Of a stretch of DNA of 64,000 bases, positions 24,559 through 37,458 are shown one piece after another. The position numbers and the translations under genes are program-made. The stretch covers positions 2,648,955 through 2,712,954 of the forward strand of contig NW_018148946.1 in the NCBI RefSeq assembly GCF_002042975.1, in the 5' to 3' direction. The stretch's first letter is position 1; each line of letters starts with the position of its first letter. The notes beneath the pieces were generated by a model. It saw only the letters and a program-made list of their open reading frames with translations, was not told the DNA's origin and did not search any database. This DNA is from Orbicella faveolata. Lineage: Eukaryota > Cnidaria > Anthozoa > Scleractinia > Merulinidae.

Positions 24559-27500
24559 GATACCGGTGCGATGCTCTACCAACTGAGCTATGAATCCACA
24601 CATTGGGAGCGAGGTCACTTTCATCTACAACCGCAGTTCCAATATGAATTATTTCATATATACTTCACATCACTGTACAGCATGTGGTCTTGTTTACATA
24701 ATAATTTCAAAGTAAGAAACAACGCCTTGGTTTCACAGTGCGACAGTGTCCAGGCTCCACTTGTAGGCGTGGTCGAAACTGTTACACTCAGTATCGGCCC
24801 AGGTAGGAGGAGAGACGAGTGATTCAACAAACAGGTACACTTTCAGTAAGGAGAGGGAGAGCCATCGTCTTAATTTGAGGTCTGCTTAATAGAGGTTTTA
24901 CTGTGCTAGTACAGCAATAAGAACTGTAAGCCTTACCTCGATTTTTTCTAAAGTTATTCAATCTACTCTCATGTTCTGCTCCAGCAGAAATGGATTTGTT
25001 TGTCCATCGTTCCCAAATGTCACGGATCTGTTGAACTCTCTCAATGATTCGCATGTGACGCTGAAAAAAAATCATTAGATGTATTGATTACTAAACTCTT
25101 TCTTTATTAGCCAATTTGGTTACTTAAAGGAAAAAGCTATTAAGATCTTTAGGTCAGATCCCATGGGAGGGAGATACGAGATTATTATAAATCTTAGGGC
25201 AAATCCCACTCAATTGCTTTATCACTCCAGCTGTCAGGATTGTAAAGGGTTTCCCACAAAAACTGTAATATGTCTATAAATTAAATCAAGGGTAAAGAAT
25301 ACTCTAATGTAGTCAATTTGCCATCATCTTCTTGATAGAAGCTGATGGTTAAAACCTAGTGTGTTACAAGAGCTCCATCAAAGAACTGATTGACACCCTG
25401 ACACATACCTCTTGTTTCTTCCACTCTTCTTCAAATTTGAACCTTTGCCGTTGACGCCGAAGAGCTGACAACGTCCGTTCATGGGAGCATCTGGGAATGT
25501 GTGGACAGGGATCCTATGTGAATAATAAAAAAAGTCTGTATTAACTACTAAATTAATTACTAATTGCCCCAGTTTATAATTTGGAGTTACTGCTACAGGA
25601 AAATGTAGCTTGACTCTGAGACAATCCAAGGTTGTCCATTTGCGATCTCTCCCCACCTGATATACCTCACCAGAGATCTTGTTCTTGACAATATCTTGTC
25701 CTCCATGTATCCTGGGGAGAGGGGAAGAGGGAGGGCTCCCATATGAAAAGATTGGGGTTATTTGTCGTCTCACTTAGGGGTGTAAATCAAAGATTTTGGT
25801 CTCACTTAGGGTGTTGATAAAGAAATGCCACTTTTTTAGCTGTCAAAGTATCTTTTAGGGTGCACCCAAAAACTCTTAATAAAAGAAATGTTCTTATTTT
25901 CATTTTTAGTCTTGATTTCAGCTGGTCTCTCGAATCTGGTCTGCTAGCATGGACTCCATTTCTAAACAACAGCTGGCAATTGAGTCCGTTTTCTGTTTTA
26001 AGTGGTATCTTTTAGGGGTGCAATAAAGCTTGCCACTGACAAATCATGCTGTTTCGCTCAACCTTGTCCAATAATTGTTTTAATTATTTGTGTACCCTGA
26101 AAAGCTTCTAATTATGGTAAGCAGAATTCAGACCAGGCAAAAAATGAGTAAAAGTTGTATTTTTAATGTTATTTAAAGATGATTTCAAGTCAGTAAAGTG
26201 CAGTCTCAGCACCCTAATGTTTATAAACATTATATAAGTTCTCACTCGATGGAATACAAATTGATGTTATTTGTTACGAACTGCATACCTTATCTTTGAG
26301 GCCTTTTAAATTCCTTTTCCAACATCTTCATTGATTTTTACAGCTGCGAAGTTGTTTTATCAGTGGATATGAGAAAGAACGAAGCATAAAACTTGGCATC
26401 GATAATGGCAGTTGGCATGAAACTTTGAATTTACTCACTTAAGTAGTTGTGAAATGTTCACATTTTGTGATGTCTTTCATAACAGAAAACAAAAAACGAA
26501 CAAACTCTCAAGAGTGTGCAGCACGGACTGGAAATCATCTTTAATAATAAGTTAGTAATTAAGACCAAGAGAACTTTGTTACCAGGAACATATCACTAGT
26601 GCGTCTTAGCAGCTCAACATTTCTTGTGATTGTCTCATAGTTGTTGCACTTCTGCAATAAAAAATTAGCATGTTATTAAACTCATGCCTTAATAATCATT
26701 TAGTGTTACTGATAATCATTTGAAATAAATGGAATAAAAAATTTATGTTAGAATATGATCTCCCATTATATTGAAACAAGAGTTTTACTGGAAAATACAC
26801 CACTCCTATAATTCATATGAAACCACATCAGGACCTGAGATAAGATTTTGAGATAAGATATTGATGACATCATTAACCGCTTTTTCATGGTTCTTCTAGT
26901 ATATAATAAAAAGAAAATTCCACAGTGGCTTAAAGATGGGAATTTTATTAGATCTCATGTGAAAAAATTATTATATTCACTTGCTGCACTCATATTTCAT
27001 AAAATAAAATTTGTAACTTGCACCGCCTACCCCCCTCCCCACCCCCCACAATGGCATCTCTCTAAAAATTCCTGTTACAGTGTAGCCCTATACTTTCCTT
27101 TCAAAACATTGGCTTTAGAAACCCAAACTCCACCTTGGGAATTTTCAACTGACCTCCCATGAGGTGGGTACAGACAATTCCTAGAACTGAAAATTTATCA
27201 CTCTAGTTAGGTATAACTACCTGTTTGTTGGTTAGCCAGACACCCAGGGGCTCCACCCATGTGGGGAGAGATGAGTTATTCTGAATCCTTGGTGGTCTTT
27301 TTAAAATTCTGCTTGTAGATGGCGAGTGCACAGGACTACGAAATGGTGCAATATCCCCAAAGTATATGCTGCTGGTCCCTTCAAATAGTGCATTGCTCTC
27401 CCTGGAACTTTCCTGAAAGATACATTATACATAAAATTTCAGTGTTAGCTCAGTTCTCATATGTCACTCAATGACAGGAGGGAGGACACATTTTCTCTAT

Positions 27501-30037
27501 CTCCATGCATAACATGCCTTTCAGGTGAAACTTAAAGTGGCTTGATCAGATTTTTGGGTGACGAACCCATTCAACTGAGCAACTAGAAAATCACCCCAAG
27601 CATAAAACCCAAACGATTTGAACAGAAAATTGAACATTACAGGTGAGCTAATGTAGAGGAAGACAAACGTTTCAGATTAAGTATGTTTTGCCAAGGTCAG
27701 AGTAATCATAGGAATGATTGGAAATGATCTCATAATCCCTACTTTTTACAAGAGACCAAATATTACTTAAATCATTAAGGGATAATTTCAGAAACACACC
27801 CCTGGGATTTTTGATCTGACCTCATTTTATGAGAGAAAGGGCTTTGTGAAGGTTTGTTGCATCAACAACATGTCAAAAAGGGCATGGAGCATGTGCACAT
27901 GCTGAATGGCATGTATCAGCAAAGGGTAGCAGCTAGTACGATCATGTGGCAAGAAGCAAAACTTTCAAAAAGATGTTAAAATTCTCCAACTGTCAGGAAA
28001 ATACTCAAGCACAAATTCAACCAAGTTTTAAGGCAAACTTCCAAAGCAAAGAAATCTACTGACAATTTTTAGCAAGTTTTTAAATTGCCTTCAAAATATT
28101 TGTACATGAACTTGTCTACCCTGTCAGTCTATTATATATGAAATCAAAAAATCATCTTGGTATGAATTTAGCAGCTAGGAAAGCATTTTGTAAAACCAGT
28201 GGATAGCAGTCTTTCCTGTATTAGTTGGCACACAATTCATACTGGAAGGAATAACAGGTAAACTATTCACATTCTTCTCATTCCTTTATTTGCTCTCACA
28301 CTACTCAACTGTGTTGTATATTACTCCCTGTGGCTTCAGACTCTTTTAATTAAGTGTGAAGTGCTACTGCCAAAGAGTCATGCCACAATTTGACAAACTC
28401 TTAGGGCAAGTCATAATACAAATTATTAATGAGCAAATCTGTAATGTAGCGCACCCCTTCCCTCTGTCCAGCAATCTACTATACTTTGCAGTTGTTATTG
28501 ACAATGAGTAAAGCGAGAGGTTATGGTTGCTTAATTCATTTCATTGTACCACCCAATATTTGACCATTTAGTGTACTCATCTCAGGTTTCCAAGATCTTG
28601 TATAGTTGGTCATAAATACCTTAGTAACTTCACAGATTTCAATGAGTATGTCGTCAATTAAACTCATGAGTGACCCCTTTATAACTTAATGGTAGCTTGA
28701 ATTACTTTATTATTGAATTACATGTACAGTTTGTAATTATCTAATACTGGCATGAAGGAAACAGTGCACAAACTAGTATGTTTAAAGACTGGCACAAAGC
28801 CAACATTAATTAATATGAGAACTACTCGGCAAAATAACAGCATTCTAAAAAATAGAACTTTCTAGCTTTCAATGAACAATAGCTCAAATGGTGGTATGTT
28901 CAGTTTTTATCATTATAATTTGGAGTATGTCAAATACAAAAAGAGAAGGCATCGGTAGGAGACCAAAATGTTTACCGGTTGTCATGAAAACGTAATGCTT
29001 GAAATAGCTGCAGCAATAATTTAACTGGAGCGACTTTGCACATGTCGAGTTGCACAGTGTACATGTATGTCACATGTAGAAGAGCAAATAAAGGATCCAC
29101 AGGGGTTAGGTTACAGCTGATAAATGCAAATCAGCAGTTAATTTACTTTCAACAATTTTAAGTTGATATAAAAACATCCTTTTCCTACCCAATTCAGATA
29201 CGGTGCAGCAATATTATAGTTCCAGTTGAAACTACATGAGCTTAAATATTGTAATATTTAAGCTTATATTTCTCCATTCAAAAAAACATTTTAAAATGTT
29301 ATAAATAGAACATTAGAAAAACAATTCAAAGCTTTTCTATGTTTATTGCTATTTTAGTAGATAATGCTACATTAATTTTCCTTAGAAAAATATCCAGTAT
29401 CCACAAGGACATATCTCAATATATTTATGTATGATTTATACTTAAAATTTCACTTCAACATTACCTTTAATATATTAAAAGCTCACGTGTTATGACATGT
29501 CACTAAGCTTAAGCTTACATACAACATTCAGAACTAAAACTGAACTGACTTCTGAAGTAATATTTTGACAAGGACAACATTACTGTTAGGTTGAAGGAAC
29601 TACGCGAACTGTGTTTCGTATCTCTGCGTATCTTTACCATGACAGAGACCAACAAATCTTGCAAGGAATCTGAATGTTTACACTTGTCGCATGTCATCAG
29701 TCGAGTCGAGAAATTTTGTGATAACGTCTCCAAAGTAAAAGAAAGTAAACTGATCCTTTCTCGGAATAAAACACGAAAAAAAAAACAATTCTTCTCGGTA
29801 AATCTAAAACGGATTATTTTTAATTAAGTTGATTTCTTCATTAACAGATATTGGCGATGTTTGTCAAACACTTCATTCACTCACCTTTCTGTTGACATAG
29901 TTCCCACTTCTTGACTGTCCATCGGTATGTTGAGCTGTCCTAGGCGAAGCTTCAAGCAAGCTCAATCTGTAATTCTTCTTTTCCGAAGATACAGGCTTTT
30001 CAGACTCTCTAAGCTGTAAATAAGGCAGAGCCTGCAT
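14717..30037 (-). CDS. Discoidin (F5/8C) + EF-hand protein with charged coiled regions, 3' incomplete
   Basis: Sixteen exons join with consistent GT-AG sites and phase: 29885-30037, 27221-27412, 26583-26651, 25409-25513, 24937-25060, 23386-24351, 22518-22744, 22015-22152, 20485-20626, 19086-19313, 18050-18108, 17140-17407, 16427-16681, 15892-15962, 15361-15468, 14717-14811. They give about 1066 residues from the ATG at 30037. Residues 150-250 are basic and coiled (RQKREERLQREK). Residues 250-535 are Glu-rich. About 540-705 form an F5/8C domain (QYLEVDLGALTNVSQ, YTLSFSTDGSQW, RFVRFIPQTW, MRVEVYGE). About 801-890 are Lys- then Glu-rich (SEKKKKKKRKSKK, possible nuclear signal). An EF-hand loop DEDKDGVLFPED lies near 1000, with a degenerate partner after it. 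There is no signal peptide, and the domain's terminal cysteines are absent, so an intracellular role is inferred. I cannot name an orthologue. The donor at 14716 shows that exons are missing. JIP1 starts head to head upstream. Confidence 0.85.
24526..24597 (-). tRNA. tRNA-like sequence (Thr-GGT-like), probably a repeat or pseudogene
   Basis: On the minus strand GGATTCATAGCTCAGTTGGT, a GAGC D-stem and GGTTCGAATCCC form a cloverleaf of 72 nt. The acceptor stem has one A-G mismatch. The anticodon loop reads CCGGTAT, with C rather than the near-universal U at position 33, and the closing pair of the anticodon stem is mismatched. The 3' flank folds back (GAAGCC...GGCTTC around a T-run). It lies in an intron of the discoidin/EF-hand gene. 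A tRNA-derived repeat or pseudogene is more likely than a working tRNA-Thr. Confidence 0.6.
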
Positions 30038-30417
30038 TTTCACCGGCCCATAAACCGGCAATTAGTCTCCAACAAGGCATCACATTTGCATTTCCCGTTG
30101 CTTTGCTTACAGTGGACTGCTGGGTTGCTAGTGTCTATTTCAGGCCTGGTTACCTAGCGGAATGCGGACGATCGATATTTACATAAATGTAAGACTTTTG
30201 ATCCTTGTATTTGTATGTGAAAGTCATCCTACGGCTATCGGTATTTGCCCTGTTGTTGTTAAGCCGACAGATGACGTGAAAAGGGGGAGGCTGCGTGTTC
30301 AAGCACTCAAACCGGAGAGATGTGAAGTCATATGGTTGCGCAAAGACACAAAATATGTGATCAATATTTGATAGTTCGAGATCAGGCACGAACTTCAAAA
30401 GGTCAACTTGTTAGGCG
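30038..30417. promoter_or_regulatory. Divergent (bidirectional) promoter region
   Basis: The start codons of the discoidin/EF-hand gene (30037, minus) and the JIP1-type gene (30418, plus) face away from each other across 380 bp. The interval must hold both 5' UTRs and both promoters unless upstream non-coding exons exist. I see no convincing TATA box. Short open frames inside it (for example 30162-30371, plus) have no recognisable content and may be leader sequence. Confidence 0.6.
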
Positions 30418-33400
30418 ATGTTGAACTCAGCAGCCTCGGCACTTGTGGACACTGATTCAGCTGAAAAAGGTAAAAGAGAAATAATTGGTCGAAATATAAC
30501 CTCACAATACGAAACTGTGGAAAGCAATACAGAGAGCGTAAAAGAACAGCTTCAATCTTTGAACCTTAGAAACACGGATGATATAAACGCCAACAAAATG
30601 ACCAGCCAAACTTTGAGCGAAAAAGAAAACGGATATGCTAAACAGTCTCATTTTGTCGGAAATTCCGTCGAACGGAAACCGATGAGCCCGTCAACTCAAC
30701 CAACAGCAACAGAACGGAGTAAGAGAGTTCTACCGGCGACACCGAAATCACTTTATAATTCCACACCAAGTCGATCGACTTCGTCGCTACTTCAACCGTC
30801 TGAAACATTAAATTCTAAACGCCTGAGCAGGTCTTCTTCACTAAGCAGTAACACCACTTCTTCTTTGTCATCTGAAGATGACCTCACTAGATCAAAAACA
30901 AAACAAACTCACATTGCAGTGTACAAGTTCGTGGCCCGGCATGACGACGAAGTGAATTTGGAGACTGGGGATGCGGTTTATGTCAGTAGGAAATGTGAAG
31001 ATCTGTGGTTTGAAGGGATTAACTTGCGAACAGGAGATTCGGGATGTTTTCCTTCACGTTACGTCTCTGATATTCTGCGAGGAGGTGCAGTCCAAGGTGA
31101 ATTTACCATTTTTATAAGAAAAACAAAAGAAAGTGAAAATTGTACTTTGAACCTGTTCTAAATTAAATTAATTTTTGATCTGGTTAATAGCTACATTGAT
31201 ACAAGTGACAGTGATTGTATATCAATCACATGTGACATAATCATATTTTGACAGGCAAAATTGTTCGTAATTAATAATTGTGCTTACTTTGGTAAATTTA
31301 ATTTTGATTTCTGTATTCCTGTAGTAACCTTGAAATTACACACATTCAAACAAAATCTGAAACAAACTATCAAATTAAATTTTAGCTTTGATTCAAGAGT
31401 GCATCAGGGATGTTACCTAAATATACAAAACTGAATGGTCATGTTGATATAGAGTCATAATATGTGCACAATCACCACTCAACTATCATATTGGACTACC
31501 TTAATTTATAGATTTTTTTCTATATTAAGAGCTATATATGCGTATTTGACCTTTCACTGAAAGTAAGGGTCTCGGCGTCATGTATTTCAGCCCTCAATTT
31601 TACATTCTGTGTCACAAATGCAGGACTCCAAAGGAGACTGATCAAGTTTGGTACATATTGAATATTATTTTTGCACAATCTTACAAGAGACCATAAAAAT
31701 TATAAGAGTAATTCTGTGTAATACTGTGAAATGGATGAAATCACCCCTTCAAACTTCTTTATTGGACAAGTTTTGTTTTTTTTTAGGTAGTATATTTGAA
31801 TCTTTTTTTTTCTGTTGTAGATAATTCTGTTAATGAGGCAGAAGTAAATCAATTCAGTGTCAGGTAATATAAGTCATGATAAATAACTTAGTATTCATTT
31901 ATTATTGAGGAGCGATGCATAGTCACAATTCCTGGGTTTTTGCAGACATCATATTTTGCAAGTCAATGTCAGAGTCTCAAATTCTTGTGCAAGACTCAAA
32001 AAAGTTTGCTTGCAGAAAATACCTAACCAGCTGCCCAAGGCTTTAGATTTACAATTGACGCAAGCCATGTTGCAAAATATTTTTGATATGTCTATATTTT
32101 ATATTGGTCACTTCTAAAGTGAGGGTCGTTTAAGTACTCCCAAGTTAGAAAACTGCCACTAAGGCGTGTGCCAATTATCTGACCCAATAATTTCTAAACT
32201 GATAACAGCTCTACAGAAATGACTGAGCAGTTAGCATAATTATAGATTTCTTTAGAGCTTTCTATGATCATTCTGCTATCATGGAATCTTTTGGATCAAG
32301 TCTTAGTCATCTCTTTAACAAAGTGGACCATCCATTTACTTAACACATTTGCACACAAAATGTTCCCATGTACAGATAACTATACTTGTTTATATTAGTT
32401 CCTCAGCACATGTGCTTGATGCAGGGGTTTCATTAATGTTTTCAGCAGAAGGGCAACTGGTTTTCAGAGGCGGGCAAAACTATTTCAACTGAACTTCTTT
32501 GTAGGAAAAACTGTCTGCTAGGTGGTCAAACCAGCCGGGCAAAATCATCATCACAGCTAGTCAATTTGCCCAGTGCTGCCCTTAATGAAACCCCTGTTGA
32601 TGCGTGACGTGGCATTGTGAAACGAATATTATTTTATGGGCGGTAAAGATGTACAGACAGATGATATTACATGTGTGCATGTGCTGCAGACCATATTGAT
32701 AGCATCATCCCATGTGACTTTTTTTGAACGTAAATGTTAGGTTTCTTGGGTCAGTGGAGGTAAATGGCTTCAAGGGAAATGAGATCATATGTGATGCTAT
32801 GAAAGAGGTACAGTATAAGAGTTTGTAGCTGGATTAATGAGCATTTTAAGAATAATGTATGCAGAGTCTGTGGTAGCTGGAGCTCTTTGCAATAGATACA
32901 TGTCTATAATGCTAACATAACACTGCATGGAAAAAGATGAAACAATTTGGTACAAACCTGGTACTTTAATGTTACTTGCAGGAATTTCTCATCCATAAAA
33001 ACTTTATTTGTTCTTAGGTATAAAGCTAATGATAATTTTATAAATATTCATAGCATCATATGTTATGAGTAATTTAAAATATATTATCTATTTGAATATT
33101 CTAATGACACTATCTCTTATCTCAAGCATAGAATTTTATTTAATTATTATTGAGGTAGTCTATTCAAACTTTAGGTGCAACCTGCACCATTTACAAGGTT
33201 ACTTATAGCTTGCAAAACAAAACAATGAATATAGAACACAAAAAATGCCCCTAGCCCTTTAGTCTTCTATGTAGCCATTACTTAAGTGGGGTGAGGGGTG
33301 GGGGGCTTGCACGTGATGACCCAAATAGCAGCTGTGTAGGAGACTACTAACCCTTAGAACAAATGAGGTGCAGATTAACAAGAACAAAAGAATGAAAACA

Positions 33401-35485
33401 TTGTTTTTCAACCAAAACTTAATCGAAATTGTCAATTTATCCTAATGCAATCTCTCATCGGAAAACACTTATTTTTATGTAGATTGTTAAACAGCATCAA
33501 CTGACCTCAGCTTCCAAGCCCCCAGCTTGTATTCTGGATGTAAGTGAAAGAGGAATAAAGATAATTGAACACCCACAGGCGGCTGAAGGAAGAAAGGTAT
33601 ACATGTAGGACAAATTATTTCAACCTAGGTTAATTTGTGTCAAAGGGAAAGGGTGGGTCTGGGACCAATGACTTATTACATTAACAAATATGAGGAAATT
33701 TGTAGTGATTACTTGCGTAGAATTGTGGGGATGAAGGTGGACTACATAATCTGAAATCAGGTGTTCAAATGATTGGAGGGGGGGTGGGGGTAGGATTAGG
33801 GGGTTGATATGTGATCCTGGCAGGATAGGGTAGGTTAGAACTGAGAGGGGTAGGTGTGGATGTTATTCTTTTTAAGACCCCACCACCCTCCAAAAGAGGG
33901 GAAAAACGTATTTGAAAAATTTAATCAAGGTTGAAACAAATTAATCTAGGTCGAAATCTTTTTGACGTAAAGAACAGATTGACCTACTACACATGCACCA
34001 ACTGTGTCTAATACCATTGACTCGCAATGCATGCAAGGGGCTAAAGCAACAAAGACATTACCCACTCTACACATCGTGTACTAACCTATCATTCTAGGTA
34101 ATTATGTGGCTGTTTATACATTTTGTATTCCACAGGTGTTAATTACTGTACCATAAGAGATTAATTTGTCAATGTGTACATTGTAGTTTGTATATTGTGA
34201 TTGTGAAGGTAAGGGTAATTCTGACAAGAACTGTTGTTGGTGACTGACGTTTGGACAACTTGAGCGAAGTCCTTCAGAGTTAAATCTCGTCCAATTTTGG
34301 TGTAAAAATTGAAGAAAACTGGGAATTGAAGGAATTTGTCACCTCTGTAACTTGCAGTAGTTATGTGGTTAGTATGGAACTGTGGTGTCTCGAGCGCTCA
34401 TTTTCACATAGGAGCAAGTAGAGTAACCTATGATTACAGGAGCTTCATAGTTCTAACTTGGCATTCTTATAATTCTATTTGCAGGATGTGAGCACGACTT
34501 GTAGAGTAAATTATTTTCTCTTGTTTTCCTACCCCAGGGTTCTGTATCGGGCAAGAAATCAAGCAAACGTAAATTAGGAAAGCTGTTAGATAAAGACTCA
34601 AAGGTTTGTAATTATTGATAATGTTGCTAGCTTATTGTAAATTTTAATGATGTAGAGTTCTAATTACATTAACTGCAATGTTCCGTCTTGATTGGTTCTT
34701 TATCTGCCATTGTAGGAATCTTCAACACAATGTCACTACTTTGCATTAAAGAATGTAACGTTTTGTGGTTGTCATCCACAAAATGCAAGGTAAGTTGGAC
34801 AAGTCGTTTTTGATACGCGTAATGTTATCACCAGGCGTGTACCTCTAAAACGGTGTGAGTTTTTTTGTTTTTCGCCGAAATTTAATGCGAGCTTGTGCGC
34901 TCACTTACTCTTACTCTTTCTCCTTGATGGCAGATTCTTCGCTTTTATCACGAAGCATCCTGAAGATCACCGTTTTGCTTGTCACGTGTTTATGTCAGAA
35001 TATTCAACCGAGCCAGTGGCGAATGCCGTGGGGTAAGACCTTAAGATAAACGCCTTTGTTAGTTTCCTTGTTTCTTTTTTTTAGCCTATTTTTGTCTTTC
35101 TATCTGGAAAACGAGAGCCTTGCCCACCTATATGTAGAGAAACTGGTTAACAAATAAAGCGCGCTTTGGTATCGTTTTTGACATAATTGGAAAGTTTTAT
35201 CGTTACTAACATGGTAATCCCATCAACTTGAGAATAGATAATGCAAATGAGATGAGATTTTTTTATTTTTCCCGTAGATTCGTGATCGTGCAACTGTCAC
35301 GTTTTTCTTGTCCTGCTACTTGTCTCTCAACATTCCCTTTTTGGGCGGGCAGTAAAAAGAAGCCAGCTCTTCCAAGTGAATATTAATCATTGTTTTTCAC
35401 TCTTTTAAACAGACGTGCCTTCAAGAAGTTTTACGCTGAATTTCTTGACTACCAAGCTCCCATAGAAGACTTCTACTTCGAATGA
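30418..35485 (+). CDS. MAPK8IP1: JNK-interacting protein 1/2-type scaffold (SH3 + PTB)
   Basis: Eight exons (30418-31096, 31821-31863, 32741-32807, 33483-33596, 34538-34603, 34716-34789, 34934-35032, 35413-35485) splice in phase into a complete 404-residue protein. Residues 1-160 are Ser/Thr-rich and probably disordered. An SH3 domain spans about 165-222 ([26 protein letters not shown]), with the RHxDEx2LExxD pattern of JIP1/JIP2. A PTB domain fills the rest ([54 protein letters not shown]). The C-terminus PIEDFYFE matches the tail by which JIP1 binds kinesin light chain. JIP1/2 scaffold JNK-pathway kinases and link cargo to kinesin-1 in the cytoplasm. It is shorter than vertebrate JIP1 (about 710 aa), and I see no clear JNK-binding motif; [11 protein letters not shown] near 103 is a weak candidate. 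Confidence 0.94.
32422..32596. mobile_element. 175-bp hAT-like MITE in a JIP1 intron
   Basis: Perfect 15-bp terminal inverted repeats (CAGGGGTTTCATTAA ... TTAATGAAACCCCTG) are flanked by an identical TTGATG on each side (32416-32421 and 32597-32602). The CAGGGG start resembles hAT termini. hAT duplications are usually 8 bp, and only 6 are identical here. The element lies in the 877-bp intron between exons 2 and 3. Confidence 0.85.
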
Positions 35486-36660
35486 CTTTTCTAAATACAG
35501 TCACGATGATAAGACAATAAGATTTATATTTTTACAGCAATTTATTTGACAAATTTATATGCCAATCTGAGTGACAAATGCTTTAACCTGTTCAAGCAGC
35601 TCCAGAATTCGGGGAAACGAAAAGTCTTCTCCTCATTTGTTTCGCAAGTGGCAACAAAGTTGACAACGATCCGGGGAAAAAATATATCTATTAATTTATA
35701 TTTTTGTATGCAAATAAAAATAGTATGTACTGCTGAGTACAGAGAGCTTATCTAATACCAAATGAATTTCAAACCAGGCATTAGAAGCGAACTATGGATT
35801 TTGACGAGAAGTTTGATATTTTGCGAAGAAAGACCGTTTCCAGATCTGTCTCTTTCCTGTTAAAAATACATACTAAAATAGTTAAGACAGTACAGCGATC
35901 TAATTAAGTTATGAAGCAGATGAAGATTTTAAACATTAGTTTTTGAAAACATGAGCTCTGTGCAAGTTTGTTGTTACTATCCAGTTTGTACTCTCCACGT
36001 TCGTAAGAACTGAAGATATATTGCAAGTATTTTTCCTTGATGTGTATGCGGCGTTACTAAACATATCAAGGCAACTATTAAAAGAGAGTGTAACAAGCTT
36101 TATAAAAGCAAAGACGTACTAATTTCTACCATGTAAGAATGTTTAGTCAAATATAATTTGGAAAGAATAAGATAAGCAAAAATTTTATACAAGAAAACTA
36201 AAACACCGCGTCATTGCGGTTGCAGTAATTCCCTTTGAATGAATTTATAATTTGATAATTTTATGAGAAGCATTCTGATTTTATATAATAACGTCCATAG
36301 ATTGTGCCGAAAAGATATTTCATAGGAACTATGTGGTATATGATGGTTTTAAAAGTCAGACTTTCAGAAAATAAATGATAAATTAATCGAGGTTGGACGA
36401 AAACGGCCCACATTGCAGACTCGACAACCATTTAGATACCGTCATTATTTACTCTATTTCCACAGTTTTCTTTCTGTGGAAGTTCATAATTCAGGAATAA
36501 AGTAATCACTTAGTTGCAATACAGCTTGTATTTAATTAAAAGCAATTGTACTTTGTTAATTGAAAAACGGTCTTGTGACACGTGTTTAGTGAAAGTGTTT
36601 TGTATCAATAGCAGATCGGTTGTATACTGGTTTTCAATTAAACGTGAATGAAATAAACCA
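35486..36660 (+). other. Probable 3' UTR and downstream of the JIP1-type gene
   Basis: There is no coding content after the TGA at 35483-35485. AATAAA hexamers lie at 35713, 36370, 36496 and 36652, any of which could direct polyadenylation. The nearest would give a UTR of about 250 bases. The rest is AT-rich and unremarkable. Confidence 0.5.
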
Positions 36661-37458
36661 TTTAATAATCACGAGTGTTGTGTAACCCTGTTCTTTTCCG
36701 CCAAGGCACATGTTCAGATGTCTCTTTCTTGAAAAATATCTTGGTTAATTAATCACCAGTTGGCATAAAGGAAGCCCACTGTCTCATGTTGGAAAAGCCG
36801 TTATTTTCAACTACCATATGGTATGGTGAACGCGTTCATTAGCACTTTGGTGTGCACCTAATGCTAAGAATCCTCAATCTATTCCAACAACTCCTCTCGC
36901 TCTTATTTGTCCGAGTCCACTGTAAGAGCTTAAGTGTTACTGGCTCGGCACGCAGTTGAACTTTTGAAATGTCCTCGTCAAAGAGTAGTCTTCTTGAGGG
37001 ATCTTTTCAGTAAGTAGTGCGTCGTGCGAAACGCTTGATTTATCAGTATGAAGTCGATAAAGGCAAATTAACCGTCAGGTGGCGAGTTTGTGAGGCTGAC
37101 GTTTCGAGTGTTAGCCTTTCGTCCGCCAGAGCAAAGTGGGGGACTCTGGGTTGTTTGTGCTGGTTTCAATTGTGGAGCACGGAGTTACGCTCATAGAGGA
37201 AGCATGGCAACAGAAAATGCCTGTCGTGAACGACTATGAATAAGTTAACCAAAAATGTATGAATTCCTTCATCGAGCCAAATTTTGCTCGTTAGAAGCTA
37301 AGAATGGTCAACTGGACCGATTTATGGCGAAAAAGAATCGAAAGTTTAGGAGAAAATTTGCGCTTTTCTTTAAAAAAAAAAAAGCTCATTTAACGGATAA
37401 CTGAGGCTACTTGCGGTACTTCTTCCACTCTGGAACTTCTCTGGTCAGGAGATGCACC
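36661..37458. other. Intergenic, nothing recognised
   Basis: The sequence is non-coding on both strands, without RNA-gene or transposon-end signatures. A poly-A run lies near 37372-37383. Confidence 0.35.

Noticed and set aside
30162-30371. 69-codon plus-strand frame upstream of the JIP1-type gene
   Set aside because: It falls in the divergent promoter/leader region, and an unrelated frame on the other strand is equally long.
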